64,000 bases of DNA from CAXXHQ01 sp963665265 (GTDB taxonomy: Bacteria; Planctomycetota; Planctomycetia; Pirellulales; Thermoguttaceae). Each line of letters opens with the position of its first letter. The first letter of the stretch is position 1. Below, in pieces: positions 43,221-51,674 of this stretch. The stretch covers positions 620,001-684,000 of the forward strand of contig CAXXHQ010000001.1 of assembly GCA_963665265.2 (NCBI GenBank). The letters run 5' to 3'. The notes beneath the pieces were generated by a model. It had not been told where the DNA came from, did not search any database, and worked only from the letters and a program-made list of their open reading frames with translations. The position numbers and the translations under genes were made by a program.

Positions 43221-44030
43221 ATGAAAATCCTTTTTATCGGCGACATCGTCGGAAAGCCCGGTCGAGAAATATGCGTCCGCGCGATGCGAGGTCTGCGCGC
43301 CGAGGAGGAATTGGATTTGGTCGTGGCCAACGCCGAGAACATCGCCGGCGGCTCCGGATTGACTCCTGAAATTTATCGTGAACTGATCGAAGCCGGAATC
43401 GACGGCATCACGATGGGCGACCACGTTTACAAACGCCGCGAGATTTTTCCGCTTTTGCAAAGCGAACGCCGAATCGTCCGCGCGGCGAACTATCCGTCCA
43501 CGGCGCCCGGCAAAGATATGATGATTCTTCGGACGCGGCAACAAACCTCCGTGGCGGTTTTCACTCTTGTCGGCCGGGTTTTCATGCCCCCCGTCGATTG
43601 TCCCTTCACCGCCGCCGATCGCGTGCTGGCCGCCGTTCCGGCCGACGTGAAAATCATCCTCGTCGATTTCCACGCCGAGGCGACGAGCGATAAGCAACTA
43701 ATGGGCCGGCACCTCGACGGCCGCGTCAGCGCGGTCCTCGGAACGCACACCCACGTTCCCACGGCCGACGAGCGGATACTGCCCGGCGGCACCGCGTTCC
43801 AATGCGACGTCGGCATGACCGGCCCGCATGAAAGCATCCTCGGCCGTCGGATCGACCGCGTCATGGAAACCGTGCGCACCTTCCGCCCCACGCATTACGA
43901 CGTCGCCACGCACGACAATCGCATCAACGGCTCGATCGTCGAGGTCGATCCGGAGTCGGGCAAAGCCCTTTCTATCCGTCGCATTTGCGTCGATGAAAAA
44001 ATGGCCGCCGTTCTTGCGAAAAAAGGATAA
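43221..44030 (+). CDS. YmdB family metallophosphoesterase
   Basis: A 269-residue protein of the TIGR00282/YmdB family, dinuclear-metal phosphodiesterases that act on 2',3'-cyclic nucleotides. Metal-binding blocks are present: FIGDIVGKPGRE at 4-16, VVANAENIAGGSGL with the Asn, MGDHVYKRRE, VDFHAEATSDK and GTHTHVPTADE. The last part (ERILPGGTAFQCDVGMTGP) matches the family. The start at 43221 puts the metal site at the N-terminus as in the family. It lies 53 bases downstream of rny, the usual partner order, and probably shares its transcript. Confidence 0.93.
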   Translation: MKILFIGDIVGKPGREICVRAMRGLRAEEELDLVVANAENIAGGSGLTPEIYRELIEAGIDGITMGDHVYKRREIFPLLQSERRIVRAANYPSTAPGKDMMILRTRQQTSVAVFTLVGRVFMPPVDCPFTAADRVLAAVPADVKIILVDFHAEATSDKQLMGRHLDGRVSAVLGTHTHVPTADERILPGGTAFQCDVGMTGPHESILGRRIDRVMETVRTFRPTHYDVATHDNRINGSIVEVDPESGKALSIRRICVDEKMAAVLAKKG

Positions 44031-44190
44031 CGGCGAAACCGCGGCGGCGCTCCGCCAAAACCTATACTCAAGACTAATGCGTCTTATTTCGAAAACCGCG
44101 AGAATCGGTTAACGCTCCGTTGGGAAGTCGAACGGAACCGAACCCACGCTAACGCCAAACTCGTTACGACGAACGCTAAGGACGGATCCG

Positions 44191-44937
44191 ATGAAACTCT
44201 CTCCGAAGACGCTAGGGCGCCTGATCGCCCTCGCTATATTTCTGCTTCGCGCCTGCTGCCGCATTCGCTTGCACAACGACCCTCGCCCCGCGCTGCGGGC
44301 GAAATCGCAAACCTATATCTTCTCGGTCCTTCACGCCCATCAAGTCGCCGCCGTCATTCACGGCGAACGAGGCACCGGCGCCATGGTCTCGAACTCCGAC
44401 GACGGCCAACTCCTTATCCCCGCCCTGCGAATTCGCGGCATCATTCCGATCCGCGGCTCCAATCGCGGAAAAATCAGCGGCGATAAAGGCGGTTTGGCCG
44501 CCATCGAAGCCCTCGTCAAACATATTCAAGCCGGCTCGCCCGGCTATATCGCCGTTGACGGCCCGCGCGGTCCTCGCAATCACGTCCACAAGGGAGTAGC
44601 CGCCCTTTCCAAACAAACCGGCGCGGCGGTTCTCAACTTAGCGGCCATTCCCTCTCGCCGCTGGGTTTTCACCCACGCCTGGGACCGCTTCCAAGTCCCC
44701 AAGCCGTTTTCCACCCTCCACGGCTATTTCGCCGAACCAATCTTTCCCCGCGACGGCGAAAGCGTGGAAGAGTATCGCAAACGAATCGAGGCGTCGCTCA
44801 ACGCGTTGGAGCTTCAGCACGACTCCGAAGAGGCGGTCTTGGCCCAAGCCTCGACGAAAAAACGTGCCGAAACGCACATGCACGCCCTGCAAAAAAACGC
44901 CCAGCCTCTGACGCCAAGCGAACGGCAAACCGATTGA
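44191..44937 (+). CDS. Lysophospholipid acyltransferase family protein (DUF374)
   Basis: A 248-residue membrane-associated protein with the DUF374 pattern: a hydrophobic N-terminus (residues 8-25), FSVLHAHQVAAV at about 44-55 in place of the usual WH-box, IPIRGSNRGKISGDKGGLAAI near 85, and AVDGPRGPRNHVHKG near 127, the most conserved part of the family. Members are thought to add an acyl chain to lipid A or phospholipid precursors at the inner membrane. With kdsA in the same window, a role in outer-membrane lipid synthesis is likely. The C-terminal 60 residues are charged and not part of the domain. Confidence 0.85.
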   Translation: MKLSPKTLGRLIALAIFLLRACCRIRLHNDPRPALRAKSQTYIFSVLHAHQVAAVIHGERGTGAMVSNSDDGQLLIPALRIRGIIPIRGSNRGKISGDKGGLAAIEALVKHIQAGSPGYIAVDGPRGPRNHVHKGVAALSKQTGAAVLNLAAIPSRRWVFTHAWDRFQVPKPFSTLHGYFAEPIFPRDGESVEEYRKRIEASLNALELQHDSEEAVLAQASTKKRAETHMHALQKNAQPLTPSERQTD

Positions 44938-45015
44938 AATCCGGCGCCGATTTGCCCGCCGCGCTACAATTGCAGGACGTGATACGAATCACTCCTCGAT
45001 AAAGGCGTTCCTTCC

Positions 45016-46059
45016 ATGCTCCCCCGTCGGACTCTTCGTGACTTTCGCTATGTTGCATTATCTTTCGTTTTGAGCGTCGTCGGATGCGGGGCCGGAGGGG
45101 GAGCCGATTCCGATCGTCCGCTTTCCGGGCCGGCCACGGTCGCCGAAGCGGCGCAGTTTCTCGATCTCGAAACTTTCCCCGTTCTCCCCTCCGCCGAAAA
45201 AGTGAACAGCCGCCTGCTGGCGAACCTATCCTACTCGGCGCCGGGCGACGTTAAATCGGCTTTCGATTTCCAGCGCAAAGCTCTTGCCGAGCGACATTGG
45301 AAAGAATTACCCAACGGCTCGGTGAACGACCAAGCGGCAAGCTCGACGTTCGCACGCAACGGCTTCACCGTGTCCGTTTCGGTATATCCCTCCGGCGCGC
45401 CGAATCAAGTCTCCGTCACGTTGACCAATCTCGGGAACGTCGCTTTGGAAAAATTGCCCGTTCCGACCGGCGCGAAGCCTTTGTACGCTTTCCCCGCCGC
45501 CGTGGCGTACACGACTGACGCTTCGGTCGAATCGGTCGCCTCGGATTGCGCGAAGGCGCTCGCCGCACAAGGTTGGGAGCCCTACGGCAAGGCCGGCGAT
45601 GCGTTCTTTTTCAAACGTAACGCGGTACGATTGCAGGCGAGAATCGCCTCGGCCCCCGCCCAAGGAAACAAAACGGCTCTCACGTATAGCGAGGAGCTTC
45701 TTTCAGCCGATCTTCCCGCCCCGGAAAACGCGATAGACGTCCGCTACGCCGACGTGACGAAAACGCTTTCGTTCGATTCTCCCGGCCCGCGCGACGCAAT
45801 CTTCTCCTTCTATCGCAAAAAGCTCGCCGAAACGAAATGGGAAGCGACGACCGACAATTCGATCTCCATTGACCGCAAATTCATCATGATCTTCCGCAAT
45901 CCGGCAAAGGATATGCTGACGCTGGAAACGATCCCCGTCGATGATATTTTCCGCGTCGCACTCAAGCATCAGTCGGCCGCCGAGGTCGCTGAGCTTGACC
46001 GCCGACTTGACGAGCAAATGCGAAAGAAAAAAGAAGAGCAGGCGAAAAAACAGCCCTGA
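45016..46059 (+). CDS. Lipoprotein with three similar domains, unknown function
   Basis: A 347-residue protein with lipobox V-V-G-C and Cys24 as the lipidated residue. The mature part appears to be built of three units of about 90 residues, each with a short PVLPSAE- or PVPTGAK- or PAPENAI-like start, a Y/V-rich strand, a helical A-K-x-L-A-x-x-x-W segment (HWKELP, GWEPYG, KWEATT), and one or two strands. This pattern is seen in planctomycete lipoproteins of unknown function. The last 30 residues are Lys/Glu-rich. It lies 78 bases after the acyltransferase gene on the same strand. Confidence 0.7.
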   Translation: MLPRRTLRDFRYVALSFVLSVVGCGAGGGADSDRPLSGPATVAEAAQFLDLETFPVLPSAEKVNSRLLANLSYSAPGDVKSAFDFQRKALAERHWKELPNGSVNDQAASSTFARNGFTVSVSVYPSGAPNQVSVTLTNLGNVALEKLPVPTGAKPLYAFPAAVAYTTDASVESVASDCAKALAAQGWEPYGKAGDAFFFKRNAVRLQARIASAPAQGNKTALTYSEELLSADLPAPENAIDVRYADVTKTLSFDSPGPRDAIFSFYRKKLAETKWEATTDNSISIDRKFIMIFRNPAKDMLTLETIPVDDIFRVALKHQSAAEVAELDRRLDEQMRKKKEEQAKKQP

Positions 46060-46205
46060 CCTTTTTCATCGAACACGACCCTCGCCCCCCTCGTTTTTCT
46101 CGATTTTCGGCGGAAATCCGCCCGGCACGACACGTCATCGAAAAATTCGCCGGTTATCGAGGATCGGCGTAACTCTTGTCTTCAACAGCGGTTAAGCGAA
46201 GAAAT

Positions 46206-46234
46206 TTGTCCGTCGCCTCGCGGCATGTTATGAT
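46206..46234 (+). promoter_or_regulatory. Sigma-70 type promoter of the ECF sigma operon
   Basis: TTGTCC at 46206-46211, a 17-base spacer, TATGAT at 46229-46234. The start of transcription is expected near 46241, about 70 bases before the sigma-factor gene. Confidence 0.5.
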
Positions 46235-46310
46235 CGGCGAAGGATTCTTTCTTCGACAGGACAAATCTCTATAGAAATCCGCTTTCACCGCTCCGACTCA
46301 AGGTTGCCGC

Positions 46311-46877
46311 ATGCACTCCGACGTTCGACGCATTCGCGAAGAGATGCTGCGCCGAGAAGTTCTCGCGGGCGACGAACAAGCATGGCGAATTTTATATGAA
46401 GAAACGTTCGACGACCTTTACCGCTACACGCTTTGGCGCTGCGGCAATCGACGCGACTGGGCCGACGACGTGATTCAAGAATCTTGGCTCGTCGCCGTCC
46501 GCCGCATCCGTCGTTTCTCGCCGAGCGAAGGCGCATTTCTCGCCTGGATGTGCGGAATAGCGGCGAACGTATTACGCAATTACCTGCGAAAGCGCCGCAA
46601 GATCGCCGAACTGCAAGAATCGTTCAAAAACGTCGTCGAAGAAACGTCTTCGCGGCGGCCGACGCAAGACCACGAAAACGAAGACCGTATCGCCTCGACG
46701 CTCGCCGCCTTGCTCGATCGCCACGAAGCCGTGCTTCGCGCTAAATACATCGACGGACTGACCGTTGACGAAATCGCCGTGAATTGGAACGCGACGCCGA
46801 AAACCGTCGAATCGCTGCTGACCCGGGCTCGGCAGGCGTTTCGCGAGATTTTCCTGAAATTCACCGGAGGGAAATGA
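46311..46877 (+). CDS. RNA polymerase sigma factor, ECF type
   Basis: A 188-residue sigma-70 family protein with only regions 2 and 4. Region 2 covers about 25-95 (FDDLYRYTLWRCGNRRDWADDVIQESWLVAVRRI), which fits the polymerase-binding helices and -10 recognition; region 4 covers about 130-185 (LDRHEAVLRAKYIDGLTVDEIAVNWNATPKTVESLLTRARQAFRE), a helix-turn-helix for the -35 element. The gene starts a three-gene unit: the next start codon lies one base after its stop, and the third gene overlaps the second. This order is typical of a sigma factor followed by its membrane regulator. Confidence 0.9.
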   Translation: MHSDVRRIREEMLRREVLAGDEQAWRILYEETFDDLYRYTLWRCGNRRDWADDVIQESWLVAVRRIRRFSPSEGAFLAWMCGIAANVLRNYLRKRRKIAELQESFKNVVEETSSRRPTQDHENEDRIASTLAALLDRHEAVLRAKYIDGLTVDEIAVNWNATPKTVESLLTRARQAFREIFLKFTGGK

Positions 46878-46878
46878 C

Positions 46879-47397
46879 ATGACGCCGTCCGAATTTTCTG
46901 AAAACGATCCGCTCGCCCCGACCGACGACGTCCTCGGCGATTTGACCGTCAACGCCGAATTACGTCGAACGTCGCTTGCCGACACTCTCGGCGTGATTCG
47001 CCGTCGCCGCCGATTGAAACGATGCGTCGCGACTGGCGTTTTACTCGGCTGCTACCTGGCCGGCGTCTCCACTACCGCCTCGCTACGAAGTCGCGAAGCC
47101 GCGCCGCAATCCGTGCAAAATGTGGCTGTCGCTCCGACGGTTCCTCCCGACTTCGCTGGTCCGCCCGATCAAAAAGCGGTCTACAAAGTGGCCGACCGCT
47201 ACGAAGTCCTTCGCCGTGAAGCCGACCTTTACCTCAACGATCCCGAAAACCTTCAACTCGCAGTTCACACGTATTCTCGCGCCTTAAAATATGCCTCCGC
47301 TGCGCAGCGGGCCGTTTCGACCGAGAATGACTCGTGGATGTTGATAGCCCTAAAAGAAGCCTATTCCAAGGAAAAGAAAAATGACGCCCAACTTTAA
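46879..47397 (+). CDS. Putative anti-sigma-like single-pass membrane protein
   Basis: A 172-residue protein whose ATG lies one base after the sigma-factor stop. A 50-residue acidic then Arg-rich cytoplasmic start (LGVIRRRRRLKR) precedes one hydrophobic helix (about 51-66, ATGVLLGCYLAGVS). The outer part holds a helical segment with TPR-like spacing (VADRYEVLRREADLYLNDPENLQLAVHTYSRALK). The zinc-binding anti-sigma motif HxxxCxxC is absent, so the anti-sigma role is inferred from position and topology only. Its end overlaps the next gene by 17 bases. Confidence 0.6.
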   Translation: MTPSEFSENDPLAPTDDVLGDLTVNAELRRTSLADTLGVIRRRRRLKRCVATGVLLGCYLAGVSTTASLRSREAAPQSVQNVAVAPTVPPDFAGPPDQKAVYKVADRYEVLRREADLYLNDPENLQLAVHTYSRALKYASAAQRAVSTENDSWMLIALKEAYSKEKKNDAQL

Positions 47398-48208
47398 AAA
47401 CGCCGTTCGTTTCGTCGCTATTGCGACGTTCTGCGTCGCGGCCGTCTTCGTCGACGCCGCGCGCTCCGCCGAGCCCCAAAAAGATACGCTGGAACAAGTC
47501 CTGGCCGCGGCCATGGAGAAAAATCCCGAAATCGTGACCGCCAAAGCCAAAGTCGCAATGGCCGAAGCTGAACTGAACGCCGCCCGCTTGAACGTCGCGA
47601 AAGAAATCGCTTCGTGCTGGAACGCTCGCGAATTGCAGCGCGACGTGCTCCAAACAAACAAGGGCGAAAACGAGAAAAAGCCAGGGACGGTTTCCGCCTT
47701 GGTCCTCCAAGAGAACCTCGCCAAACTGCGACAACTCGACACTGGGTTAAGCTACCTTGCCGGCGGCTCCGAAATGCCGGGCGTCGCTTCCAAAGAAGTC
47801 AGCCCTCAAGCAGTCGCTCCGCTCGCGTCGCAGCCGTCGATCGCCATCCAATATCCGAAAGGAACGCTTGCCCAAAGGTATACGGGGAAATTCTTCCTCG
47901 AATCGACGGACGTCGCCTCTAACGAGCCTTTGGAAAAAACGCTTGAGAACCTTGCTAAGGCGCATAAGTTCGGCTTCTATCTCGACAAGAGGATCCTCGC
48001 GGAAAACGGAATTGATCCGGAAGCCTCCGTCTCTCTTTCGTTGAAAGGCGTTCCGTTAATCGCGGCGTTGGAAGCCATCGAAGATCAATTTCCCGATCTC
48101 CAATTCGTCCTCCGTGATTACGGCATTCTTCTAACGCTGAAAAAGCATGCGACGGCCCACGGATACTATTCCGTCCAAGCCTACGCAAACGAACAAGGCC
48201 TGCAATAG
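47381..48208 (+). CDS. Exported protein with TolC-like helix and STN-like end
   Basis: A 275-residue protein with a signal peptide (hydrophobic core about 8-24, ending ARSAEP). Residues 35-85 (LEQVLAAAMEKNPEIVTAKAKVAMAEAELNAARLNV) read like the first helix hairpin of outer-membrane efflux proteins of the TolC family, but the rest of that fold is missing. Residues about 195-260 (LEKTLENLAKAHKFGFYLDKRIL, SVSLSLKGVPLIAALEAIEDQF, LQFVLRDYGILLTLK) resemble the short STN-type domain of secretins. It overlaps the second gene of the sigma operon and ends that operon before the terminator at 48244. Function unknown. Confidence 0.6.
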   Translation: MTPNFKNAVRFVAIATFCVAAVFVDAARSAEPQKDTLEQVLAAAMEKNPEIVTAKAKVAMAEAELNAARLNVAKEIASCWNARELQRDVLQTNKGENEKKPGTVSALVLQENLAKLRQLDTGLSYLAGGSEMPGVASKEVSPQAVAPLASQPSIAIQYPKGTLAQRYTGKFFLESTDVASNEPLEKTLENLAKAHKFGFYLDKRILAENGIDPEASVSLSLKGVPLIAALEAIEDQFPDLQFVLRDYGILLTLKKHATAHGYYSVQAYANEQGLQ

Positions 48209-48243
48209 CTCGGCCTTCTCTGACCGACCGCCTCTCAAACAAC

Positions 48244-48280
48244 GAGTCCTGACCGCCCAAAGTCAGGACTCTTTGTTTTT
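48244..48280 (+). terminator. Intrinsic terminator of the ECF sigma operon
   Basis: A perfect 10-bp stem GAGTCCTGAC/GTCAGGACTC (48244-48253 with 48262-48271), followed by TTTGTTTTT. Confidence 0.9.
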
Positions 48281-48309
48281 CTGGTTCATCCGAATCTCGC
48301 GTACTTTTC

Positions 48310-48497
48310 AGCCCCGTAGGGCAGGCGCCCCGTGCCTGACGGTCCCGTAATAGTCGGTGGCCGCCCCTTCGTATTCTCCCGCTCTAATCCCCAGCAACCT
48401 CAATTCTCGCGCCGTGATCGCCTAAGACCGTAGAGAGCAAAAAAACGTTCATTCGCAAATTGTTTACCGCAGAGGCGCGGAGGTCGCAGAGACGAAC
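48310..48497. repeat. Dispersed repeat of about 190 bases, copy 1
   Basis: Begins GTAGGGCAGGCGCCCCGTGC and ends near ACCGCAGAGGCGCGGAGG. It matches 51304-51494 over its whole length with scattered changes. The rest of 48209-48770 holds further fragments of the GCAGAG/CTCTGCG word family and no gene. Confidence 0.75.
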
Positions 48498-48770
48498 CAA
48501 GAAAGGATGAAGGTGCGCGGCATTCATCCTTCATCCTTTTCTCGCCCCTCTGCGTGCAATTCGCGTCTTTCGCTTTTTCGCGCTTTCGTGATTGCGCGCT
48601 ATCTCTCTTTGCGCTCTTTGCGTTCTTTCGCGGCCATTCATCTTCCGCCGGTTGTTTTCTCGTCCCCTCCCGTCAATTTTCTCCCCGATCCGCCAACCCG
48701 GCCCAATGACTCCCTAATTCGGCCAAGATTGCCTTCTCCTCCCCTTTTTAGAAATCTTTGGATAAAACTA

Positions 48771-48799
48771 TTGACGATATGATTCTATAGTGATAAACT
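48771..48799 (+). promoter_or_regulatory. Sigma-70 promoter of the membrane protein/regulator pair
   Basis: TTGACG at 48771-48776, exactly 17 bases, TAAACT at 48794-48799. Transcription should start near 48806, inside the palindrome at 48801-48815. Confidence 0.65.
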
Positions 48800-48800
48800 A

Positions 48801-48815
48801 CTTTGCGTTACAAAG
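48801..48815. promoter_or_regulatory. Operator-like palindrome, copy 1
   Basis: CTTTG-CGTTA-CAAAG, preceded by TA. It covers the expected transcription start of the 48837-49798 operon, a repressor-like position. The same site occurs at 49836-49850. Confidence 0.55.
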
Positions 48816-48836
48816 CTCGTTACGCGGAGAGATGCC

Positions 48837-49475
48837 ATGAATTACGACGAAGCGCAAGCGCGGATGAAGGAAATCCAGCGAATCATGGAACGGGCGACGC
48901 TTTTCACGCTCCTGCCCGGACTCCCCGCCGTCCTCGGCGGCCTGATGGTCCTCGCCGGGTGCGCGGCCAGCTACGCCATGTTCCGCTCCCTCGACTTCGG
49001 CGACCTCACCAAAATCTCCTTCAATATGCAGGCGGGCTTCTGCGTGATGTGGTTCGTCATCGGCGTACTCGGCATCTTGCTCGAAGTGATCGTGACCACC
49101 CGAGCCGCCATCAAGCATGATCTCACCCCGGTCGATCGACCGATGAGAGTCGCCGCCTTCTCGCTGACCCCCAGCGTCATCGTGGCGATGGTGCTTACCT
49201 TCAAATTCCTCATTCCGCTCGAACCGCGCGCCGAAGAAATCCAATACATCGTTCCCATCTGGATGATGCTCTACGGAACCGGAGTTTATACGGCGGGCCT
49301 GTTCTCGATCCGCGCGCCGCGCATCCTCGGCTTAACGTTCATCGCGCTCGGCGTGCCGGCCTTGCTCGTCTTCCCGCAATACGGCGTCGTCTCGGCCGCC
49401 CTTTCCTTCGGACTTCTGCACATCGTTTTCGGCTTGTACGTCATGCGTAAACAGAGCCAGGGAGCGATCGAATGA
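48837..49475 (+). CDS. Multi-pass membrane protein of unknown function
   Basis: A 212-residue integral membrane protein with six likely helices (about 22-43, 62-84, 105-125, 138-157, 160-178, 181-200). A short amphipathic start (YDEAQARMKEIQRIMERAT) precedes them. No transport or enzyme motif was recognised. Its stop overlaps the ATG of a winged-helix regulator by 4 bases, so the two are translationally coupled. Such membrane protein plus winged-helix pairs occur in planctomycetes and other bacteria, where the regulator is thought to control the operon. Confidence 0.75.
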   Translation: MNYDEAQARMKEIQRIMERATLFTLLPGLPAVLGGLMVLAGCAASYAMFRSLDFGDLTKISFNMQAGFCVMWFVIGVLGILLEVIVTTRAAIKHDLTPVDRPMRVAAFSLTPSVIVAMVLTFKFLIPLEPRAEEIQYIVPIWMMLYGTGVYTAGLFSIRAPRILGLTFIALGVPALLVFPQYGVVSAALSFGLLHIVFGLYVMRKQSQGAIE

Positions 49476-49798
49476 ACGACCCTGTTAAGCCCGACGATAT
49501 CGACGCCGTAATCCACGAACGAGTCCGACTCTCGATCGTGTCGGCCCTGGCCGTCTCTCCGACGCTCAGCTTCAACGAGCTGAAAGAAATGCTCGGCCTG
49601 ACCGACGGCAACCTAAGCGCCCATTCCCGCGTCCTCGACGAGGCCGGCTACATCGTCGTCGAGAAATCGTTCAAAGGCCGCCGCCCCTTCACCGCCATGC
49701 GACTCACGGCGAAAGGCCGAAAAGCCTTCGAGCGATACCTAAAGACCCTCCGCGGCATCATCGATCGAGGCGACCGATCGGGCGAAGGCTCGTCCTAA
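49472..49798 (+). CDS. Winged-helix transcriptional regulator (HTH_34 type)
   Basis: A 108-residue protein that is almost all one winged-helix domain: ERVRLSIVSALAVSPTLSFNELKEMLG (helices 1-2), LTDGNLSAHSRVLDEAGYIVVEKSF (recognition helix and first wing strand), GRRPFTAMRLTAKGRKAFERYLKTL (wing and last helix). This matches the PF13601 group, ArsR-like regulators without metal sites. It overlaps the membrane-protein gene by ATGA. The palindrome CTTTG-N5-CAAAG, upstream both of this operon and of the next gene, is the natural candidate for its binding site. Confidence 0.88.
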   Translation: MNDPVKPDDIDAVIHERVRLSIVSALAVSPTLSFNELKEMLGLTDGNLSAHSRVLDEAGYIVVEKSFKGRRPFTAMRLTAKGRKAFERYLKTLRGIIDRGDRSGEGSS

Positions 49799-49835
49799 CC
49801 CCCGAACCAATCCGGCATATTTTTTTACCAGCTTA

Positions 49836-49850
49836 CTTTGCGTCACAAAG
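49836..49850. promoter_or_regulatory. Operator-like palindrome, copy 2
   Basis: CTTTG-CGTCA-CAAAG, preceded by TTA as in copy 1 and 25 bases upstream of the radical SAM start codon. Eleven of the fifteen positions in the flanked site are the two conserved arms and CGT core shared with copy 1. Confidence 0.55.
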
Positions 49851-49874
49851 AACTTTACACCAAAGGAAAATACT

Positions 49875-51302
49875 ATGAGACGCCGACTACTTCTCATCCT
49901 CGCGGCCGTCGTGCGACCTGGCGACGAACATTTCCGGCTCATCAAGTACTCCGAGTTTCCGCCGCTTAGCCTGATGACCATCGCCGGTCTTACGCCCGAC
50001 GATTGGGAAGTCGTGATCCGCGACGAGCACGTCGAATCGTCGGAGGCGGAGGGCGATTTCGACGTCGTCGGTATCCAAACCTATATTTCGTCGGCCCAAA
50101 GAGCTTACGAATTGGCCGCTCGCTGGCGAAAACGGGGCGCCAAGGTCGTCCTCGGCGGCCTGCATCCGACGAGCATGCCCTACGAAGCCGCCGATCATGC
50201 CGACGCCGTTTGTCTCGGCCCTGCCGAAACCGTCTGGCGCGAGATTCTCGACGACGCCGCGCACGATCGCCTGAAGAAATTCTACAAAGGCCGTTGCGAA
50301 GGCTCGGCTTCTTTAGTTCCCAACGCCCGCCGTGACTTGCACAACTCAAGGGCCTACTTAATTCGTCACACCATGGTCACTTCGCGAGGTTGCCCGCATG
50401 CTTGCGATTTTTGCTACAAGAGCGCGTTCTGGGGGCCGCATTACTACGAACCGCGCCCGCTCGCCGAAATCGAACGCGAACTGAGCTGCGTCGACGACGG
50501 GCTGGTCTTCTTCCTCGACGACAACTTACTCGCTAATCGTCGCCACGCCCGGGCGATGTTCGATCTGCTCCGCGGCTCGGGAATCGTTTGGCAAGCGGCC
50601 GCCTCGCTCGACGTCGCGCGCGATCCGCGTTACCTCGACGAAGCCTACGAGGCCGGTTGCCGCAGCCTGTTCGTCGGCTTCGAATCGCTTTCGCCTGAAA
50701 ACATGCGAGGAAACAACAAGCCGGTCAACGCCGTTACCGACTACGTCGCCGCGTGCCGCCGCTTCCACGACGCCGGAATCATGATCAACGGCAGCTTCGT
50801 TTTCGGCTTCGACTGCGACGGAATCGACGTTTTTGATCGCACATTGGAATTCACGCAAAAAGGGAAGATTCTCACGGCCTCGTTCCACATCCTCACGCCG
50901 TTGCCCGGCACGCAAGCCTTCGCCCGCATCGAGGCCGAGGGGTGCCTGCTACATCGCAACTGGTCGATGTACGACACTTACAACGCCGTGTTTCGGCCGA
51001 AGAAAATGGAGCCATGGGAGTTGGAAGAGGGCTACGACTACGCCAAAAAACAATTCGCCGGATTCCCTTCGATCCTCGGCCGCTCGCTCGGCTTGCCCGG
51101 CGCGCTCAAACGCATCGCCTATAACGTGGCCTGGATGAGAATCGACCCGCTTTGGGTGGCGATTATTCGCTCGGGCATGCTCCCTTTCGCCACGAAGATT
51201 TTCCAACGCATTCTGCGCGCAGACACGAGCGCCGCCGCATGCAAGACAGGTGAAGCCGTTCCTCGACCGCACCTCGCGCGGGCGAAAGCGGCGTTAAAGT
51301 AA
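49875..51302 (+). CDS. B12-binding-like radical SAM protein
   Basis: A 475-residue protein starting at ATG 49875, with AAAGGA 8 bases upstream. Residues about 1-135 form a Rossmann-like domain of the cobalamin-binding kind (ISSAQRAYELAARWRKRGAKVVLGGLHPTS), where D50-x-H52-x-x-S replaces the usual D-x-H-x-x-G. The radical SAM core carries C173-x3-C177-x2-C180 in TSRGCPHACDFCYKS and continues to about residue 370 (GSFVFGFDCDGIDVFDRTLEF, PLPGTQAFARIEAEG). The C-terminal part resembles that of methyltransferase or cyclisation members. The exact reaction is unknown. It has its own operator-like site, shared with the regulator operon just upstream. Confidence 0.85.
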   Translation: MRRRLLLILAAVVRPGDEHFRLIKYSEFPPLSLMTIAGLTPDDWEVVIRDEHVESSEAEGDFDVVGIQTYISSAQRAYELAARWRKRGAKVVLGGLHPTSMPYEAADHADAVCLGPAETVWREILDDAAHDRLKKFYKGRCEGSASLVPNARRDLHNSRAYLIRHTMVTSRGCPHACDFCYKSAFWGPHYYEPRPLAEIERELSCVDDGLVFFLDDNLLANRRHARAMFDLLRGSGIVWQAAASLDVARDPRYLDEAYEAGCRSLFVGFESLSPENMRGNNKPVNAVTDYVAACRRFHDAGIMINGSFVFGFDCDGIDVFDRTLEFTQKGKILTASFHILTPLPGTQAFARIEAEGCLLHRNWSMYDTYNAVFRPKKMEPWELEEGYDYAKKQFAGFPSILGRSLGLPGALKRIAYNVAWMRIDPLWVAIIRSGMLPFATKIFQRILRADTSAAACKTGEAVPRPHLARAKAALK

Positions 51303-51303
51303 A

Positions 51304-51628
51304 ATAAGTTCGTAGGTCAGGCGCCCCGTGCCTGACGGTCCCGCAACAGTTCGGTGGCCGCATCTCCGTATTCAACCGCTCCAATCCTCCGCGAATCTCA
51401 TATTCTCGCGCAGAGATCGCCAAGACCGCGGAGAGCTAAAGAACGTTCTTTCGCAAATTGTTTACCGCAGAGGCGCGGAGATCGCAGAGACGAACATTTC
51501 TAGTTTTATTTTCTCTGCGTTCTCGGCGTCTCTGCGGTTCAATCTCTTTTTTGAATTTCTCTTCGGGCGTTTTCACCAGAATTCCGCGATATATCTATTC
51601 TGTAAATCTTGTTAATCCTGTCTCAAAA
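51304..51628. repeat. Dispersed repeat copy 2 plus a solo cassette end
   Basis: 51304-51494 matches 48310-48497. It is followed by an inverted set of the same words (CTCTGCGTTCTCGGCGTCTC) and, at about 51598-51628, by a copy of the inverted repeat that bounds the GxxExxY cassette at 30371 and 31017 (ATTCTGTAAATCTTGTTAAT, then CCTGTCTC). Confidence 0.7.
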
Positions 51629-51674
51629 AGCTCCGCGTCTCCTCGTGAAGTTTCGCATTCTTTCGTGAGCTCGT

